From assembly GCA_964351195.1 (NCBI GenBank), contig CAYGNI010000040.1, forward strand, positions 1 through 16,637: a DNA stretch of 16,637 bases. The letters are read 5' to 3'. The DNA is from TMED27 sp964351195 (GTDB taxonomy: Bacteria; Pseudomonadota; Alphaproteobacteria; Micavibrionales; Micavibrionaceae). The notes under the pieces were generated by a model. That model saw only the letters and a list, made by a program, of their open reading frames with translations. It searched no databases and had not been told where the DNA came from. Below are positions 14,816 to 16,637 of this stretch, piece by piece (the stretch's first letter is position 1; the number at the start of each line of letters is the position of its first letter). Position numbers and translations under genes: made by a program.

Positions 14816-16135
14816 ATGAAACAGAAATTTGATTCTGATGTCATCAAGCGGGGGCCTGATGTTGCGCTCGTCGTTCATCCTGAACTTGCGCGCAAGGATG
14901 GGCATGGTTTGCGTGCGCTTGATGCTATTGTTGAAGAGGCTGAAGGGTTGGCGCGGGCGATAGAGCTGGAAACGCTCGAGACGCAGGTGTTGAATGTCGG
15001 GCGGATACAGCCCGGGCATTTCTTCGGTAAGGGACAGCGCGAAACTATTGGTAAAATTGTGGAAGAGGCTGAGCCGGATATTGTGATCGTCAATACGACG
15101 TTATCACCGGTGCAGCAGCGCAATCTTGAGAAAGAGTGGCAGGCCAAGGTCATCGACCGGACAGGTTTGATTTTGGAGATTTTCGGGGCGCGTGCGCAAA
15201 CCAAAGAGGGGCGTTTGCAGGTTGATCTGGCGGCGCTTGAGTATCAGAAGTCTCGTTTGGTGCGGAGCTGGACCCACCTTGAGCGGCAACGCGGGGGCGC
15301 CGGATTTATGGGCGGTCCGGGGGAGCGGCAGATTGAGATTGACCGGCGCTTGATTTCGGACCGGATTACCAAGCTTAAGAAAGAGTTGGAGGTTGTGAAG
15401 CGTACGCGTGATTTAGGGCGCAAAAGCCGTGAGCGCGTGCCGTTTCCTGTTGTGGCCCTTGTGGGGTATACGAATGCGGGCAAGTCGACGCTGTTTAATA
15501 CATTGACCGATGCGCAGGTCTTTGCCGAGGATTTGCCGTTTGCGACGCTTGATCCGACATTGCGGCGCATTGAGCTGCCGAGCGGGCAGACCGCCATTTT
15601 GTCCGACACGGTCGGGTTTATTTCCGATTTGCCGACGCATTTGATTGCGGCGTTTCGCGCGACGCTTGAAGAGACTTTGCATGCGGATGTTTTGCTGCAT
15701 GTGATTGATGCTTCGCGCAGTGATTATGAAGCGCAGCGTGCGGATGTGATTGAGATTCTTGAGGATCTGGGGATTGAGTATGAAGACAATCCGCGAATTT
15801 TGGAGGTTTATAACAAAGTTGATGCAGCCGTGCCGGATGTGATTGCGGATATTCAGCGTGATGCGCGGTTTAAGGGTGGACGCGTTATGATTTCGGCGCT
15901 GAAGGGGCAGGGGCTGGATGAGGTTCTAGAGTTTGCTTGTGATGTGATTGAGGCGGGGCATGAGATTGTCCGCTTTGAGATTCCGTATGCGGATGGGAAG
16001 GCGCTTGCCTGGCTTCATGCGCATGCGGAGGTGATGTCGCAAGACGATGGTGAAAAGGGCAGTTTTATTCAGGTCGAGATTGACCCGGCCGTTTTGGCGA
16101 AATTTAAAAGCCAGTTTGGGTATTCACAAGAATGA
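14816..16135 (+). CDS. hflX: Ribosome-associated GTPase HflX
   Basis: A 439-residue GTPase that binds the large ribosomal subunit and splits or rescues stalled ribosomes. The N-terminal HflX domain (about 15-200) includes VGRIQPGHFFGKGQ and the glycine-rich GGAGFMGGPGERQIEIDRR, followed by a coiled helix. The G domain has G1 GYTNAGKST (217-225, Lys223), G2 region FATLDPT, G3 DTVGFI and G4 NKVD (333-336). The C-terminal domain is short, as usual. ATG 14816 has no clear Shine-Dalgarno site and lies 15 bases after hfq, suggesting operon coupling. The stop codon TGA directly abuts a palindromic repeat. Confidence 0.97.
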   Translation: MKQKFDSDVIKRGPDVALVVHPELARKDGHGLRALDAIVEEAEGLARAIELETLETQVLNVGRIQPGHFFGKGQRETIGKIVEEAEPDIVIVNTTLSPVQQRNLEKEWQAKVIDRTGLILEIFGARAQTKEGRLQVDLAALEYQKSRLVRSWTHLERQRGGAGFMGGPGERQIEIDRRLISDRITKLKKELEVVKRTRDLGRKSRERVPFPVVALVGYTNAGKSTLFNTLTDAQVFAEDLPFATLDPTLRRIELPSGQTAILSDTVGFISDLPTHLIAAFRATLEETLHADVLLHVIDASRSDYEAQRADVIEILEDLGIEYEDNPRILEVYNKVDAAVPDVIADIQRDARFKGGRVMISALKGQGLDEVLEFACDVIEAGHEIVRFEIPYADGKALAWLHAHAEVMSQDDGEKGSFIQVEIDPAVLAKFKSQFGYSQE

Positions 16136-16260
16136 CGTCATCCCGGAGGCTGAGCGTAGCGAAGCTTAAACATCCGGGATCCATAAAGACGTTAGCGAAG
16201 CTGACGACACTGCTGGATCCCCGCTGTGCCAGTCGCTGACGCGACGCCGCGGGGATGACG
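16136..16260. repeat. Composite palindromic repeat element, intergenic
   Basis: A 125-base nested inverted repeat fills the gap between convergent hflX and mazG. The outer arms are CGTCATCCC (16136-16144) and GGGATGACG (16252-16260), perfectly complementary. The left half forms ATCCCGGA (16140-16147) with TCCGGGAT (16173-16180). The right half forms ATCCCCGC (16217-16224) with GCGGGGAT (16249-16256), enclosing GTCGC-TGAC-GCGAC (16232-16245). A middle hairpin is CGTTAGC-GAA-GCTGACG, about 16188-16204. TAGCGAAGCT occurs twice (16157-16166, 16193-16202). The pattern recalls the dispersed 'GTCATCCCGG' palindromes of many alphaproteobacterial genomes. It codes for nothing I can support. Copy number cannot be judged from one window. 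Confidence 0.85.
16217..16256. terminator. GC-rich hairpin, possible bidirectional terminator
   Basis: The right half of the repeat forms an 8-bp GC-rich outer stem with an inner 5-bp stem, between the hflX and mazG stop codons. No U-run follows the outer stem on either strand, so intrinsic termination is doubtful. It may simply block read-through or protect 3' ends. Confidence 0.35.
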
Positions 16261-16261
16261 G

Positions 16262-16637
16262 TTAACTTACTTTCTTTTTCTGGTCGTTCCAGGCTTTTGT
16301 CATTTGTTCGAGATTGGCGTTGCTTAAAACTTCATTTTTTAGTTTAAAATCCTTCTCCATGCCTTTGAATCTATGTTCAAATTTTGAATTGCATTGACGC
16401 AAGGCTTCTTCGGCATTGATGCCAAGCATGCGGGCGAAGTTGGTGAGAACGAAGAGAATGTCGCCAAATTCTTCAATTTGGTTGTCTTTATCGTCATTTT
16501 TAAGGGCTTGGCGCAGTTCTTCGAGCTCTTCTTGCAGTTTTTCAAGTACCAAATCGGTGTTTGGCCACTCAAATCCGGTTTTTGCGGCTTTCTTTTGCAG
16601 TTTTTGGGAGCGGAGGAGGGCGGGAAGGGCTATAGGG
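16262..16637 (-). CDS. mazG: Nucleoside triphosphate pyrophosphohydrolase MazG (C-terminal part, runs off window)
   Basis: The frame is open from its TAA (16262-16264) to the window end, about 124 residues, and its true start lies outside. MazG hydrolyses NTPs/dNTPs to monophosphate and pyrophosphate, cleaning nucleotide pools and affecting (p)ppGpp signalling. The visible part matches the C-terminal MazG domain: LPALLRSQKLQKKAAKTGFE, then WPNTDLVLEKL. The metal-binding helices are EELEELRQAL and EEFGDILFVLTNFARML (ExxE and ExxD pattern), followed by NSKFEHRFKGME. The tail ends in WNDQKKKVS. A TTG near 16552 could be read as a start but lies inside the conserved domain and is rejected. The hflX-mazG neighbourhood is conserved in alphaproteobacteria. 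Confidence 0.94.
   Translation of the reverse strand, partial: PIALPALLRSQKLQKKAAKTGFEWPNTDLVLEKLQEELEELRQALKNDDKDNQIEEFGDILFVLTNFARMLGINAEEALRQCNSKFEHRFKGMEKDFKLKNEVLSNANLEQMTKAWNDQKKKVS

Noticed and set aside
16136..16260. CRISPR array or small-RNA gene in the hflX-mazG gap
   Set aside because: There are no regularly spaced identical repeats with unique spacers and no promoter-like sequence; the structure is a nested palindrome.
16262..16552. Short MazG-like protein starting at a TTG near 16552
   Set aside because: The frame stays open to the window end and the extra upstream residues match the MazG domain start, so the gene is simply cut by the window.

Overview
The window looks like chromosomal core DNA of an alphaproteobacterium. 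The reasons are the gene order (pyruvate dehydrogenase E2 / lpd / lipA / ratA, an opposing ispDF-pgpA-cinA block, ntrY-ntrX-trkA, then hfq-hflX-mazG), the fused IspDF enzyme and the NtrX type. From memory this order resembles that of rhizobia and relatives, with local replacements. Base composition is moderate, and neither it nor codon use gives a genus. I see no tRNA, rRNA, CRISPR array, insertion sequence or phage gene.

Layout. (1) Positions 6-4764, + strand: a 5'-truncated dihydrolipoyl acetyltransferase gene (pdhC), a small SLOG/LOG-like nucleotide-binding protein, lpd (E3), an 82-residue two-helix membrane protein, lipA (lipoate synthase) and a RatA/Coq10 START-domain protein. E2, E3 and LipA form a lipoate-centred unit: LipA makes the cofactor, E2 carries it and E3 re-oxidises it. 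(2) Positions 4771-7831, - strand: ispDF, pgpA, pncC/cinA and a GT8-like glycosyltransferase. Each gene overlaps the next, so they are probably one translationally coupled transcript. It converges on ratA and diverges from ntrY. (3) Positions 7890-14473, + strand: ntrY-ntrX (membrane sensor kinase and its regulator), trkA (K+ channel regulatory subunit), murI (D-glutamate supply) and a HAD phosphatase overlapping murI by 4 bases. (4) Positions 14528-16135, + strand: hfq and hflX, with their own likely promoter. (5) Positions 16136-16260: a 125-base composite palindromic repeat between convergent hflX and mazG. (6) Positions 16262-16637, - strand: the 3' part of mazG, which runs off the window.

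Most genes are ordinary housekeeping genes. The points worth attention are: an E2 reading frame whose lipoyl-lysine codon reads Thr, next to an in-frame amber codon at the window edge; an SLOG protein inside the E2-E3 operon; an unknown membrane microprotein overlapping both lpd and lipA; ntrYX directly beside ispDF with no dusB-ntrBC between them; murI plus HAD where rhizobia, as I recall, carry a D-amino-acid aminotransferase; and the nested palindrome after hflX. No stretch longer than 126 bases lacks a gene. I found no clear new multi-gene defence or metabolic system.
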